Below, one piece after another: positions 11,945 to 21,046 of a DNA stretch of 64,000 nt; the first letter of the stretch is position 1, and every line of letters begins with the position of its first letter. The DNA is taken from assembly GCF_002240415.1 (NCBI RefSeq), contig NZ_CP020028.1:1327501-1391500 (forward strand), in the 5' to 3' direction. The notes under the pieces are model-generated. The model made no database searches and was not told where the DNA came from. It worked only from the letters and a program-made list of their open reading frames with translations. The translations under genes were made by a program, and so were the position numbers. The stretch comes from Paenibacillus kribbensis. Its GTDB lineage: Bacteria > Bacillota > Bacilli > Paenibacillales > Paenibacillaceae.

Positions 11945-13524
11945 ATTTCTTTGGCTTTAAACCATCTTCTCAGAATGGGAATGCGGGTAAGGTTGTCCCA
12001 GTCAATCATTTTGATTGAGGTCATCAGGAAAAGGTACAGGATAATCCCCACTCCTGCGGCAAAAATAAATTGAAGCCACATTTGGTTGAACACTGCCAGA
12101 TGTCTGTAAACATATAATACCGCAGCTGCCATAATGATCATCCCTGCCCCGGTTTTCCAGAAATCAAGCAAACGCACGCGGAAGCGAAGTAGTCTGCTGA
12201 CACTGAAGCCATGCAGAAGGGTGACAATGGCATTGTTAATGCAGATGGCGATGACCGCTCCGTAGATACCATACTGAGGCTGAGAAGCAAGCCATACGAT
12301 AAGCACAATTTTGATAACGGCTCCGACAAAGGTGTTAAATAAAGCACTCCCGGGACGATCCAGGGCTTGAAGTGCCGCCTGAAGCGGAGCCTGGATGTAC
12401 ATAAACAGGGCAAAGGGCGCCATGAGTTTAAGCATGCCTGCTATATCGCCATTATTGTAGAGTAACAGACACAGAGGCTCTGCCAGCACGTACATGATAA
12501 CGGCGAATGGGGCTCCTGCAACCAAAGCAAGCCGAAGCGACTGATGCAAACGTTTGTGAATGGCGGTAATGTGTCCTTTGGCAGCTGCTTCAGATAAGGA
12601 AGGGACGAGTGAAACAGCCAGTGAACTGGTGAGGACACCTGGCAGTAATAATACAGGAATGACCATGCCCTGCATGGCCCCATACTGTGCGGTTGCAATA
12701 CCAGTTGCAATGCCTGCTGCGGCGAGGCTGCGCATGCATAAAATGGATTCGAGCAAATAGGACAAGGAGCCGACGAGCCTCCCAGCCGTAACGGGAACAG
12801 ATATAGACATAAGACGTGACAAAACGGATGATTCCTCAGGACGAGCCTCAGAGGACAAAGATGTCTTCGTTTGAGGGGGAGAACCATCGCTTCGCTGGTT
12901 CATGACGTATTGCCATAGCAGCACAACCATACCAACCAGTTCGCCCGCCAATGCACCGAGCATGGCTCCTGCAGCAGCGTAGGCAACACCGTAAGGAAGA
13001 AGCAAGTATGCAAACCAAATGACGCAAAAAATGCGCATAACAGTTTCGGCAATCGAGGAGCTGGCGGACGGAATCATATTTTGTTTTCCCTGAAAATAGC
13101 CCCTGTAGGCAGAGGATACAGCAACGATAACAATCATTGGACTCATGCTAATAAATGTATAATACACACGGCTGTCGGTCAGGATGTGGTTTGTGATCCA
13201 AGAGGCGAATACAAGACATAGTACCATAGCGAGCAGGCTGAGCGTAATGGTAAAGCGCAGGCTGGTGTGTAAAATACGCCTTGACATTTCGGGTTGTCCC
13301 GCAGTTTCAGCTTCGGCCACAAGTTTGGCTACTGCAAGTGGGATTCCCCCGGTAATAAGAGTCACCAGCACGATAAAAAAGGGATACCCCTGTTGGTATA
13401 AGCCGACTCCTTCGGGTCCGATAATACGCGGGAGCGCGATTCGCGGAATGAAGCCCAGTAGCCGATTGATGATTCCCGCTGCCAATAAAATAATTGCTCC
13501 ATGGATGAATGTCTGCTTTTTCAA
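11941..13524 (-). CDS. spoVB: SpoVB, stage V sporulation protein B (MOP-superfamily flippase)
   Basis: 527 aa with about 14 hydrophobic segments. The start at TTG 13524 has GAGGGAG six bases upstream on the minus strand; the open frame continues to 13560. SpoVB belongs to the MurJ/polysaccharide-flippase superfamily and is needed for spore cortex peptidoglycan. Family features are GIINRLLGFIPRIALPRIIG at the N-terminus and GPEGVGLYQQGYPFF. Gene neighbours (DUF421, comN, secDF) match B. subtilis. Confidence 0.93.
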   Translation of the reverse strand: MKKQTFIHGAIILLAAGIINRLLGFIPRIALPRIIGPEGVGLYQQGYPFFIVLVTLITGGIPLAVAKLVAEAETAGQPEMSRRILHTSLRFTITLSLLAMVLCLVFASWITNHILTDSRVYYTFISMSPMIVIVAVSSAYRGYFQGKQNMIPSASSSIAETVMRIFCVIWFAYLLLPYGVAYAAAGAMLGALAGELVGMVVLLWQYVMNQRSDGSPPQTKTSLSSEARPEESSVLSRLMSISVPVTAGRLVGSLSYLLESILCMRSLAAAGIATGIATAQYGAMQGMVIPVLLLPGVLTSSLAVSLVPSLSEAAAKGHITAIHKRLHQSLRLALVAGAPFAVIMYVLAEPLCLLLYNNGDIAGMLKLMAPFALFMYIQAPLQAALQALDRPGSALFNTFVGAVIKIVLIVWLASQPQYGIYGAVIAICINNAIVTLLHGFSVSRLLRFRVRLLDFWKTGAGMIIMAAAVLYVYRHLAVFNQMWLQFIFAAGVGIILYLFLMTSIKMIDWDNLTRIPILRRWFKAKEI

Positions 13525-13830
13525 TCGCAACTCCCTCTTCCCCCAAATGTAATTCTCCATCTATGCGTTACTTTAGAAGATATGCCAGACCTGTCCATGT
13601 TCATGACAAGCTTTTCGGATTAAAAGCAGAACAATCCAGGCAAGCAGAGGGAAGGTGGTGAATTCTGCTATTGACGAGCGAAATGAATGCATATATTGTT
13701 GATTTACGGCTATTTTCGACAAAAAGAAGGATTTTCCAAGATCAGGATAGAATTGTTATATAAAGCAGTCAATGATCCCGCTAATTGCTGATTTGCGGAA
13801 ACGGAGTCGCTGGGAGGAGGAACGACCATC
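13525..13830 (+). other. intergenic region spoVB-comN
   Basis: 306 bases between divergent genes. TG-T-TATATA at 13754-13762 is a possible extended -10 promoter for comN, without a convincing -35. No gene is seen. Confidence 0.35.
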
Positions 13831-14088
13831 GTGGGTATGGAAGAGCTGGATGAGCAGGATTGGGATGACGCCATAGAGATGCTGTGTCAAAGCAAGGCAG
13901 ACGAGTTGGTTCTCGTAGGCTATGAGCATGTCACAAGTAAGGACGTATGGAATTGTGTTAGCCATAAATATGAAAAGGAGGGGATTCCTCCGCTGCACAA
14001 GCTCGTTAACGATATACTTTCCCTTAAAGCGACGAGCTTTATGAACTATTTGACGATGTCCGCATTACGGGGCTCCACTTTCGAATAG
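13831..14088 (+). CDS. comN: ComN/YrzD-type post-transcriptional regulator
   Basis: 85 aa from GTG 13831, with GGGAGGAGG ten bases upstream; ATG 13837 is an alternative. A small acidic helical protein (LDEQDWDDAIEMLCQSKADE, then YLTMSALRGSTFE). In B. subtilis ComN helps control comE mRNA post-transcriptionally and interacts with DivIVA. Identity rests on size, the conserved C-terminal motif and the spoVB-comN-secD order. Confidence 0.8.
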   Translation: MGMEELDEQDWDDAIEMLCQSKADELVLVGYEHVTSKDVWNCVSHKYEKEGIPPLHKLVNDILSLKATSFMNYLTMSALRGSTFE

Positions 14089-14104
14089 AAGGGAGTCTTT
14101 TTTT
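14071..14104 (+). terminator. terminator overlapping the comN 3' end
   Basis: GGCTCC-A-CTT pairs with AAGGGAGTC around TCGAATAG, followed by seven T. The stem begins inside the last comN codons, separating comN from secD. Confidence 0.75.
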
Positions 14105-14113
14105 GCGTTCAAA

Positions 14114-14142
14114 TTGACTGCTTTTTGAGGGGTAGCTATAAT
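14114..14142 (+). promoter_or_regulatory. sigma-A promoter of secD-secF
   Basis: TTGACT (14114-14119), 17-base spacer, TATAAT (14137-14142). The predicted transcription start near 14149 lies after an in-frame TTG at 14125 and so supports the secD start at 14179. Confidence 0.85.
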
Positions 14143-14178
14143 AGGAATATTGAGAATGAAAGGGGAACATGGGACGGA

Positions 14179-15435
14179 ATGAAAAGAATTCTAAGTTTCA
14201 TCGTGGTCGTGCTCATAACAACTGGTGTTATGGTCGGGACAAGCCCGGGCCTACTGAACAGTTTAAAACTAGGCCTCGATTTAAAGGGAGGCTTTGAAAT
14301 TTTATATGAAGCCCAGCCTTTGGAAGCAGGGCAGCGTGTCACCAGCCAGTCTCTTATACAAACAGCTCAAAGTCTGGAGAGACGGATTAACGCGCTTGGT
14401 ACGACTGAGCCGGAAGTAACAACAGAGGGCAGCAACCGTATTCGCGTGCGGCTTGCTGGTGTCTCTAATGAAGCAGAAGTTCGCTCCATGCTGAAAAAGC
14501 CTGCCGAGCTGACATTCCGCAGCGCAACGGCAGCGGATGCTAAAAAGCCGGGTCAATACAGCAAAATTGAGCTCCGCGGTAATGATTTTGTGGAGAATGG
14601 TGCTGTTGTTGGCTATAACCAGCTGAACCAGCCTGAAATTAGCATCAAAGTGAAGGACAAAGCCAAATTTGCAGAGATCACAAAGCGGCTTCTTAACAAA
14701 GAGTTAGCTATTTTCTTGGATAATGATTTACTATCTGCACCGACAGTACGTGGAGAATTGACGGATGGCAGTGCCTCGATTACAGGTAATTACACTCGTG
14801 AAGAAGCGAACAAGCTGGCAGATACGATAAACCTGGGAGCTCTTCCGCTTAAACTTACGGAAAAATATTCTCAGAGCGTAGGTGCTACATTGGGTCAGCT
14901 GTCACTGGATCAAACGATCCGTGCTGGCTTGATCGGCTCGATCATTATTCTGGTATTTATGATTGCGATGTTCCGTGTACCAGGAATAATTGCCAGCTTC
15001 TGTCTCATCGTTCATACCTGGTTGGTGCTTGCGATCTTCTATTTGGGTGGCTTCGTGCTTACGCTTCCGGGTATCGCAGCCTTCGTGCTCGGGATCGGGA
15101 TGGCGGTCGATGCCAATATCATCACGTATGAACGGATTAAAGAAGAAATCAAGTCAGGCAAAACGATTCGTTCTTCTGTCATCGCAGGCAGTAAGGCCTC
15201 GTTCCGTACTGTTATGGATGCCAATATTACGACAATTATAGCAGCAGCAGTCATGTTTGGACTGGGAACAGGTTCCGTTCGTGGATTCGCTCTCGTACTC
15301 ATCGTTGATATTGTCACCAGTATCTTGACAAATATCTTCTTCTCCCGCTTCTTGCTCAATCTGCTGGTTAAAGCGGATGCTGTGAAGAAGCCAAGTTATT
15401 TTGGTGTGAAGGAGAGTGATATCAGTGCGCTTTAA
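14179..15435 (+). CDS. secD: SecD, protein translocase subunit
   Basis: 418 aa from ATG 14179, after AGGGGAA. The longer reading from 14125 is rejected because it lies upstream of the predicted transcription start. Helix 1 (residues about 4-24) is followed by the SecD signature LGLDLKGGFEILYEA and an extracellular P1 domain. A C-terminal five-helix RND-type bundle carries ALPLKLTEKYSQSVGATLG and GIGMAVDANIITYERIKEEI. SecD works with SecF to pull exported proteins out of the translocon using proton motive force. Here SecD and SecF are separate genes; B. subtilis has a fused secDF. Confidence 0.96.
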   Translation: MKRILSFIVVVLITTGVMVGTSPGLLNSLKLGLDLKGGFEILYEAQPLEAGQRVTSQSLIQTAQSLERRINALGTTEPEVTTEGSNRIRVRLAGVSNEAEVRSMLKKPAELTFRSATAADAKKPGQYSKIELRGNDFVENGAVVGYNQLNQPEISIKVKDKAKFAEITKRLLNKELAIFLDNDLLSAPTVRGELTDGSASITGNYTREEANKLADTINLGALPLKLTEKYSQSVGATLGQLSLDQTIRAGLIGSIIILVFMIAMFRVPGIIASFCLIVHTWLVLAIFYLGGFVLTLPGIAAFVLGIGMAVDANIITYERIKEEIKSGKTIRSSVIAGSKASFRTVMDANITTIIAAAVMFGLGTGSVRGFALVLIVDIVTSILTNIFFSRFLLNLLVKADAVKKPSYFGVKESDISAL

Positions 15436-16342
15436 TTGGGACTATAAATATGTCAAGATGAGCAAGTGGTTTTATACCTTTTCGATTATTATCACATTGC
15501 TCGGTATTTTGAGTTTGTCAATATTCGGTTTGAATTACGGGGTTGATTTCCGTTCCGGCTCCAACGTGGATGTCAATTTGACCAAGGTAGTTACGCAGGA
15601 GCAGATTCAAACTTTGCTGGACAAGAAGGGAATCGGCAAAGAGGTAGATTATACACCGGGTAAAGAGCGCTTCGGCATTCGTTTTTCACAGGTATTGACG
15701 GACCAGCAAGTGAATGATTTTAAAACCTCTTTCAATAAAGAGCTTGATCCAAAGGCTTCATTTGAGGTCAATACGGTAGATACGGAAATGGCCCAAGAAC
15801 TGGAGCGAAATGCAATCTGGGCAATCTTGCTGGCCTCAGTGGCCATCGCTGTCTATATCTCGATCCGGTTTGAATGGCGTTTTGCCGTTGCAGCTATTGT
15901 TTCGTTGCTGCATGATGCGTTTCTTGTCATCAGTATTTTCTCCATTTTCCGCCTTGAGGTGGATTTGACCTTTATTACTGCAATTCTGACGATTGTCGGT
16001 TTCTCCATCAATGATACTGTCGTTATTTTTGACCGTATTCGGGAAAATCTGCGATTTGCGAAAAAGAAATCCAGAGCCGACTTGGAGCAGGTAGTCGATC
16101 ATAGTATTGCCCAGACAATGACGCGTTCACTCGCAACCGTGTTTACTGTGTTTATTGCTTCCGTGTGCTTGTTCATTTTTGGGGGCGAGTCGATTCGGAT
16201 GTTCTCGCTTGCGATGGTTATCGGCTTGCTGTTTGGTGCTTATTCTTCCATTTTCATTGCCAGCCCGCTGTGGGTAGCTTTGAAAGGGAAACAAAAAACG
16301 CCGACTGCTGGCGGTGGCACGGTCAAAACTGCAAAGTCTTAA
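15425..16342 (+). CDS. secF: SecF, protein translocase subunit
   Basis: 305 aa. GTG 15425 is preferred because AAGGAGAG ends ten bases before it; GTG 15416 is too close to that site. The gene overlaps the secD end by 11 bases, so the two are coupled. Features: first helix after MRFNWDYKYVKMSKW, the motif LNYGVDFRSGSNVDV, and FSINDTVVIFDRIRENLRFA in the membrane bundle. Partner of SecD. Confidence 0.96.
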   Translation: MRFNWDYKYVKMSKWFYTFSIIITLLGILSLSIFGLNYGVDFRSGSNVDVNLTKVVTQEQIQTLLDKKGIGKEVDYTPGKERFGIRFSQVLTDQQVNDFKTSFNKELDPKASFEVNTVDTEMAQELERNAIWAILLASVAIAVYISIRFEWRFAVAAIVSLLHDAFLVISIFSIFRLEVDLTFITAILTIVGFSINDTVVIFDRIRENLRFAKKKSRADLEQVVDHSIAQTMTRSLATVFTVFIASVCLFIFGGESIRMFSLAMVIGLLFGAYSSIFIASPLWVALKGKQKTPTAGGGTVKTAKS

Positions 16343-16376
16343 GTTACGCAAATATCAGTAGTATAATTTTAAGAGA

Positions 16377-16404
16377 AAGCCGCGTCTGCTTGGGCGCGGT
16401 TTTC
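16377..16404 (+). terminator. terminator after secF
   Basis: AAGCCGCG pairs with CGCGGTTT around TCTGCTTGGG, ending in TTTTC. It lies 35 bases after the secF stop. Confidence 0.85.
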
Positions 16405-16533
16405 TAAGGTTTGGAGATTTACCTTGAGTAGATGCCCGGGAGCGGCCCATGTATCGTTTGTTTTGAGGGATTCGATTGATTTGGAATGGAGCTTACTGAG
16501 AAATGGTCAGTTCAGGATTGAGGGGGAAACGTT

Positions 16534-17487
16534 GTGAATAGCGAACGCAGCCGATCATTAGAAACTGCAGCGTGGAGCGGGATTGTTGGTAATCTCGCAC
16601 TTGCTGTTCTCAAAGGGACTGTCGGTTATGCGGCAAACAGTAAAGCATTGTTGGGGGATGCACTGCACACGGCTGCGGATAGTGCTTTCCGTTTGCAGGA
16701 CCTGTTTTCCAAAGGTGGTACAGGACACGGGGTGCTGGCACGGCTGCGAAATGGTGAAAAGGTTCGGACTGTCATTTCTGTGGTGCTGTCTATTTTAGTA
16801 CTGATGAGTGGTCTCCAGCTAGCGATCTCGGCTGTCCGCTCATTGAGCAGCCCGGAACCACAGGCTCCCGATCTGTATGCATTAATTACTGCTTTTGTTG
16901 CTTTGGTGCTGAGAGAGGCGTTATTTCAGTTTCAGTATCGCTACTCGATTAAGCATGGTCATAAAGCGGAAGCAGATCTGTACGCTAATCATGAACGATA
17001 CTCGCTGTATGCATCACTGATTGCATTGATCGGCATGATCGGTGCAATGACTGGTAAAGCGATGGAGTGGCCGGCATTGTTATATCTTGATCCAACCGCA
17101 GCTTTGCTGGTAGCTTGTATGGTATTGCGTAAGGGTTATCTGATGGTGATGAACACCGCTTATCAGGCACCGGCGAGGCCCTTGCGGGAGGAAGACTCCC
17201 GAGGTTTTATGGAGACGATTCAACGGGTGTATGGTATTGTAACGATTGAACATTTCCATGCCCAGGAAGCGGGCCATTTCATAACAGTGGATGTAACGAT
17301 TAGTGTAAATCCTCGGATTACGGTGCAGGAAGCACAGCAAATTGCCGATCGGGCTAAAAATTTACTGCTGACCCGTTTTCCACAGGTGACCCATGTACAA
17401 ATGCAGTTCATTCCCTATCAAGCCGGATATCCTTACAAATCCAATCATGAACTGCCGGATAATGATGTGTCGTCCTTGCTGCAATAA
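16534..17487 (+). CDS. cation diffusion facilitator (CDF) family transporter
   Basis: 317 aa from GTG 16534 after GAGGGGGA. N-terminal CDF features: GNLALAVLKGTVGYAANSKA followed by LLGDALHTAADSAF, the HxxxD metal site of helix 2. Several more helices lie to about residue 210, then a soluble C-terminal domain (GHFITVDVTISVNPRITVQE). The second metal site in helix 5 (NHERYSLYASLIAL) departs from the usual HxxxD pattern, so the exported metal cannot be predicted. A CDF gene between secDF and recJ also occurs in related genomes. Confidence 0.88.
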   Translation: MNSERSRSLETAAWSGIVGNLALAVLKGTVGYAANSKALLGDALHTAADSAFRLQDLFSKGGTGHGVLARLRNGEKVRTVISVVLSILVLMSGLQLAISAVRSLSSPEPQAPDLYALITAFVALVLREALFQFQYRYSIKHGHKAEADLYANHERYSLYASLIALIGMIGAMTGKAMEWPALLYLDPTAALLVACMVLRKGYLMVMNTAYQAPARPLREEDSRGFMETIQRVYGIVTIEHFHAQEAGHFITVDVTISVNPRITVQEAQQIADRAKNLLLTRFPQVTHVQMQFIPYQAGYPYKSNHELPDNDVSSLLQ

Positions 17488-17520
17488 TGCAAGGCGATGA
17501 TGAAAGAAAGGTGAACAGGA

Positions 17521-19917
17521 TTGCTTCATTCGCAGTACAGATGGAAGACCCCGGAAATTAATCTGGCGGCGGCTCAGTCGTTAACAGAAGAGCTGGGGAT
17601 TTCACCATTGTTGTCCCGGCTTTTAGTGAACCGGGGCGTCACTACAGCCGGGGAAGCAAACCGCTTTTTGTACGGAAGTGTGGATGATATACACGACCCT
17701 TATCTGCTTCTTGGCATGAAAGAGGCCGTGCCTAGAATTCGCAAGGCTCTGGAGCACGGAGAGCATATATTAATCTATGGCGATTATGATGCAGACGGAG
17801 TATCCAGTACATCATTGATGATTCAGCTTATGCGTTTCCTAAAGGCCTCTTATGATATTTATATTCCCCACCGTTCCAATGAGGGATACGGCCTGCACAA
17901 TCATGCCCTGGATTGGGCTCATCAGCAGGGAGTTACGCTGGTCATTACGGTAGATACTGGAATTAGTGCAGTTGAGCAAATTGATTATGCAACATCCTTG
18001 GGTATCGATGTTATTGTGACCGATCATCATGAGCCGCCTGCTGTGCTTCCAAAGGCGTATACCTTGATTAATCCGAAGCTGCCCGGTTGTCCATACCCAT
18101 TTAAAGGCCTTGCAGGTGTTGGTGTTGCTCTTAAGCTGGCGCAGGCACTGCTGGATGAGGTGCCTGAGGAATGGTTTGAAATCGCTGCTATTGGTACGGT
18201 AGCGGATTTGATGCCGTTACATGGCGAGAACCGGGCGATGGTACGTAGAGGGATTCAATCGATGAAAAGCTCTGCGTTTCCTGGGATTCGGGCGTTGCTT
18301 GGTGTAGCAGGTGTGGATATGCCTACAGTAACTTCTGTCAACATCGCATTTGCCTTGGCACCGCGTATTAATGCCAGTGGACGTCTGGATCATGCGGGAC
18401 GAGCGGTTTCCCTGCTGACGACAGAACAAGAAGAAGAAGCGGATCAACTAGCGCATGCGCTCGATCTGCTTAACCGTGAGCGTCAACAGGTGGTCGAACG
18501 AATTGTGGAGCAAGCTGAGCAGCAGCTGGCGGCCAAGCTGAATGGAGGCAAGCTCCCCTCAGTTATTGTTTTGGCCGGTGAAGGCTGGAACGTGGGGGTC
18601 GTCGGCATTGTGGCGTCCAAGCTATTGGAACGCCATTATCGTCCAACCATTATTCTTGGGATAGATGCCGAGACAGGTATGTGTAAAGGTTCTGCTCGTT
18701 CTATCCCTGCATTGGATATCTACAGTGCTCTTACCGACAGCCATGAGCTGATGGAGCATTTTGGTGGTCATCCTTCGGCTGCGGGTATGACGCTGAGCCG
18801 TGACAATCTGGAATTGTTCGAGGAGCGGCTTAACCGCTACGCCGGTTCAATTTTGATACCGGAAGACCTTATTCCGGTAGCTGAAGCAGATATGGTTTGT
18901 CGTCTGGACGAGGTATCTTTACAGGCGGTTGAAGAACTGGAATTGTTGCAACCTTTTGGTATGGGGAACCCTTCTCCACGATTCGTATTACAGGGTCTTC
19001 AATTACGCGAGGCTCGTAAAATGGGACGTGAGAAAAATCATGTGAAGCTTCTGCTGGAACAGAACGGACAATCGCTGGATGCGATTGCCTTTCAGCGTGG
19101 CGATTTGGCTGATTTTTTACAGCAGCAAACCGAGCTGGACCTGCTGGGTGAGCTGTCCATTAATGAGTGGAATGGCAAACGGTCTCTCCAACTGATGATG
19201 CAGGATATTCGTGTGCAGGCCCCGCAAATTTTTGATTATCGCGGAGTCTCGAATCCTATTGCCGAGTTGGAACGAGGCTTGAACATTTTTCATCCGCGTG
19301 TAGAGGAGAGAAAAAATGACGTTGCGGTGTTGGTACATCCGTCATCCACACTTCGTCCAACGGGTTCTGTGAACACTGAATTCATATGGTTATACGATAA
19401 GGATGGTACTGTTACTCCCAGCAATGGTCAAAGGGATGTGCAGCAATCTGTGAAGGCACTGTTCGTGCTGGAGCCACCGGAAACGCCGGAGCAGCTACAG
19501 GCAGTATGGTCTACCTTTGAAAATGTAGAAAATGTATTTCTCCTGCACTCGGTCAGTGAACGTGCTGGTCGGCTCGTAATCCCTGACAGGGAGCTGTTCA
19601 AGCGTATTTATGTTGTGCTTTCCCGCATGGGAACACAGCCTGTTGACGAAAAAGCAATGCTGCCTGCTCTTAGTCGGCAGTGCTCCTGTTCAGTACGTAT
19701 GTTATCCAAAGTGCTGGACATCTTCGAGGAGCTTGAGTTTATGACGCGTGCAGAAGGGCAATTTTGTTTTGTGCCCAATCCGCCCAAGCGCGATTTAACG
19801 ACTTCTCCGCGCTATCAGGAATTATATGATATGGCTGAGATGGAGCGTTATTTACTGGATTCGGATACAACACAGATGACGAATTGGATCATGTCGCTGA
19901 TGAAGGGCGCGTCTTAG
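17521..19917 (+). CDS. recJ: RecJ, single-stranded-DNA-specific 5'-3' exonuclease
   Basis: 798 aa from a TTG start after GAAAGGTG. RecJ degrades 5'-ended single strands in recombination and mismatch repair. Catalytic motifs are visible: IYGDYDADGVSST (DHH motif I), VTVDTGISA, IVTDHHEPP (motif III, DHH) and the DHHA1 signature GGHPSAAGMTL. An OB fold follows, and then a long Firmicutes-specific C-terminal extension (about residues 560-798). Length and the recJ-apt-relA order match B. subtilis yrvE. Confidence 0.96.
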   Translation: MLHSQYRWKTPEINLAAAQSLTEELGISPLLSRLLVNRGVTTAGEANRFLYGSVDDIHDPYLLLGMKEAVPRIRKALEHGEHILIYGDYDADGVSSTSLMIQLMRFLKASYDIYIPHRSNEGYGLHNHALDWAHQQGVTLVITVDTGISAVEQIDYATSLGIDVIVTDHHEPPAVLPKAYTLINPKLPGCPYPFKGLAGVGVALKLAQALLDEVPEEWFEIAAIGTVADLMPLHGENRAMVRRGIQSMKSSAFPGIRALLGVAGVDMPTVTSVNIAFALAPRINASGRLDHAGRAVSLLTTEQEEEADQLAHALDLLNRERQQVVERIVEQAEQQLAAKLNGGKLPSVIVLAGEGWNVGVVGIVASKLLERHYRPTIILGIDAETGMCKGSARSIPALDIYSALTDSHELMEHFGGHPSAAGMTLSRDNLELFEERLNRYAGSILIPEDLIPVAEADMVCRLDEVSLQAVEELELLQPFGMGNPSPRFVLQGLQLREARKMGREKNHVKLLLEQNGQSLDAIAFQRGDLADFLQQQTELDLLGELSINEWNGKRSLQLMMQDIRVQAPQIFDYRGVSNPIAELERGLNIFHPRVEERKNDVAVLVHPSSTLRPTGSVNTEFIWLYDKDGTVTPSNGQRDVQQSVKALFVLEPPETPEQLQAVWSTFENVENVFLLHSVSERAGRLVIPDRELFKRIYVVLSRMGTQPVDEKAMLPALSRQCSCSVRMLSKVLDIFEELEFMTRAEGQFCFVPNPPKRDLTTSPRYQELYDMAEMERYLLDSDTTQMTNWIMSLMKGAS

Positions 19918-19986
19918 GGTATAGTCTCAAGCTTAAGTTGTAGAATGGATATACTAATTTAGAAGTTTACAGTAGGAGGAACTAAG

Positions 19987-20499
19987 TTGGACTACAAAGA
20001 ATATATTCGAGTGATTCCCGATTTTCCACAACCAGGGATTAGTTTTAAGGACATTACGACCTTGATGAAAAACGGTGAGCTGTACCGCAAGGCAATCAAC
20101 GATATGAAGGAACTGGTATCGGATTTGAAAATTGATTTGATTGCGGGTCCCGAGGCACGCGGATTTGTCGTAGGTGCGCCCCTGGCCTATGCTCTTGGCG
20201 TTGGTTTTATTCCTATTCGTAAAAGTGGAAAGCTGCCTGGGGAAACCATTGAAGAAGCATATGGTTTGGAATATGGCAAGGATATGCTTGCTATGCATAA
20301 GGATGCTATTGAGCCAGGGCAAAATGTATTGATTGCAGATGACCTGCTTGCTACAGGTGGAACCATTGCTACATCTGTGAACTTGGTGCGTCAGCTTGGT
20401 GGAAATGTGGTGGGAGCTGCTTTTCTTATAGAGCTGTCTGAACTCAACGGTCGGGCAAAACTGCCTGACGTAGATGTGTTCACCCTGATTAAATATTAG
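19987..20499 (+). CDS. apt: Apt, adenine phosphoribosyltransferase
   Basis: 170 aa from a TTG start with AGGAGGA six bases upstream. Apt makes AMP from adenine and PRPP. Seen: N-terminal IPDFPQPGISFKDIT, the adenine-binding GPEARGF, and the PRPP-binding VLIADDLLATGGT. Length is typical. A strong terminator follows 50 bases later. Confidence 0.98.
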   Translation: MDYKEYIRVIPDFPQPGISFKDITTLMKNGELYRKAINDMKELVSDLKIDLIAGPEARGFVVGAPLAYALGVGFIPIRKSGKLPGETIEEAYGLEYGKDMLAMHKDAIEPGQNVLIADDLLATGGTIATSVNLVRQLGGNVVGAAFLIELSELNGRAKLPDVDVFTLIKY

Positions 20500-20550
20500 G
20501 ACTTTGGAAATCCGGGGTTTTCCCGGGAAATATTTATGCATGGATCACCT

Positions 20551-20610
20551 AAATAGTCCGATGGAACATCTCTTTATCTAAAGAGTTGCTCCATCGGACT
20601 ATTTTGTTTT
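20551..20610 (+). terminator. terminator after apt
   Basis: A 14-bp perfect outer stem (AATAGTCCGATGGA at 20552-20565 with its complement at 20590-20603) ends in TTTTGTTTT. Inside it CTCTTT/AAAGAG can extend the helix. Confidence 0.85.
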
Positions 20611-20624
20611 GTGTAATACATTAG

Positions 20625-20909
20625 GTGGAGCAGCGCTTTGCTGCCATGAATCAGGATATCCAGCAGATAGTAGTAGAGGTACAGGAGGTTTCTTCAGCTT
20701 CAGAGGAAATGACAGCAAGTTCTGAGGTAGTTGCGGCATCCATTAGTTATCTTGCCGATATTGCTAAAGCTTCTTCTGAACGTGCTGGGCAAGCCGCTGA
20801 CCGATCCCAACGTCAGTTGAATGCTTTGGAGGGTCTGGATAGCTCGGCCAAGTCGCTTACAGATGTTTCTGACACATTCAACCAGGTGTTATCCCGTTTT
20901 CGTGTGTGA
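20625..20909 (+). pseudogene. C-terminal remnant of a methyl-accepting chemotaxis protein
   Basis: 94 codons from a GTG resemble only the extreme C-terminal helix of chemoreceptor signalling domains (EVQEVSSASEEMTASSEVVA, then a terminal region ending FNQVLSRFRV). The membrane part, HAMP and the signalling hairpin tip are missing. It starts 15 bases after the apt terminator without a good ribosome site, so it is read as a decayed fragment. Confidence 0.75.
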
Positions 20910-20940
20910 TTTTAATCTTAAATTATAAGATATGAATTAA

Positions 20941-21029
20941 AAAAACGCCGTCCACGCAGGTACGAACCAACACTCTTGGATGTTAGACAAGTGCGTGATG
21001 GACCCGTATCTCATAGAGTCGGCGTTTTC
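20941..21029 (-). terminator. terminator / structured 3' region of the uracil permease gene
   Basis: AAAAACGCCG (20941-20950) pairs with CGGCGTTTT (21020-21028), and inside it TCCACGCA pairs with TGCGTG-AT-GGA. Both ends carry A/T runs, so it can end the minus-strand permease transcript and possibly plus-strand readthrough. The roughly 70-base interior is more elaborate than a simple terminator. Confidence 0.7.
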
Positions 21030-21046
21030 ATGTAAAGGAACAGGTA

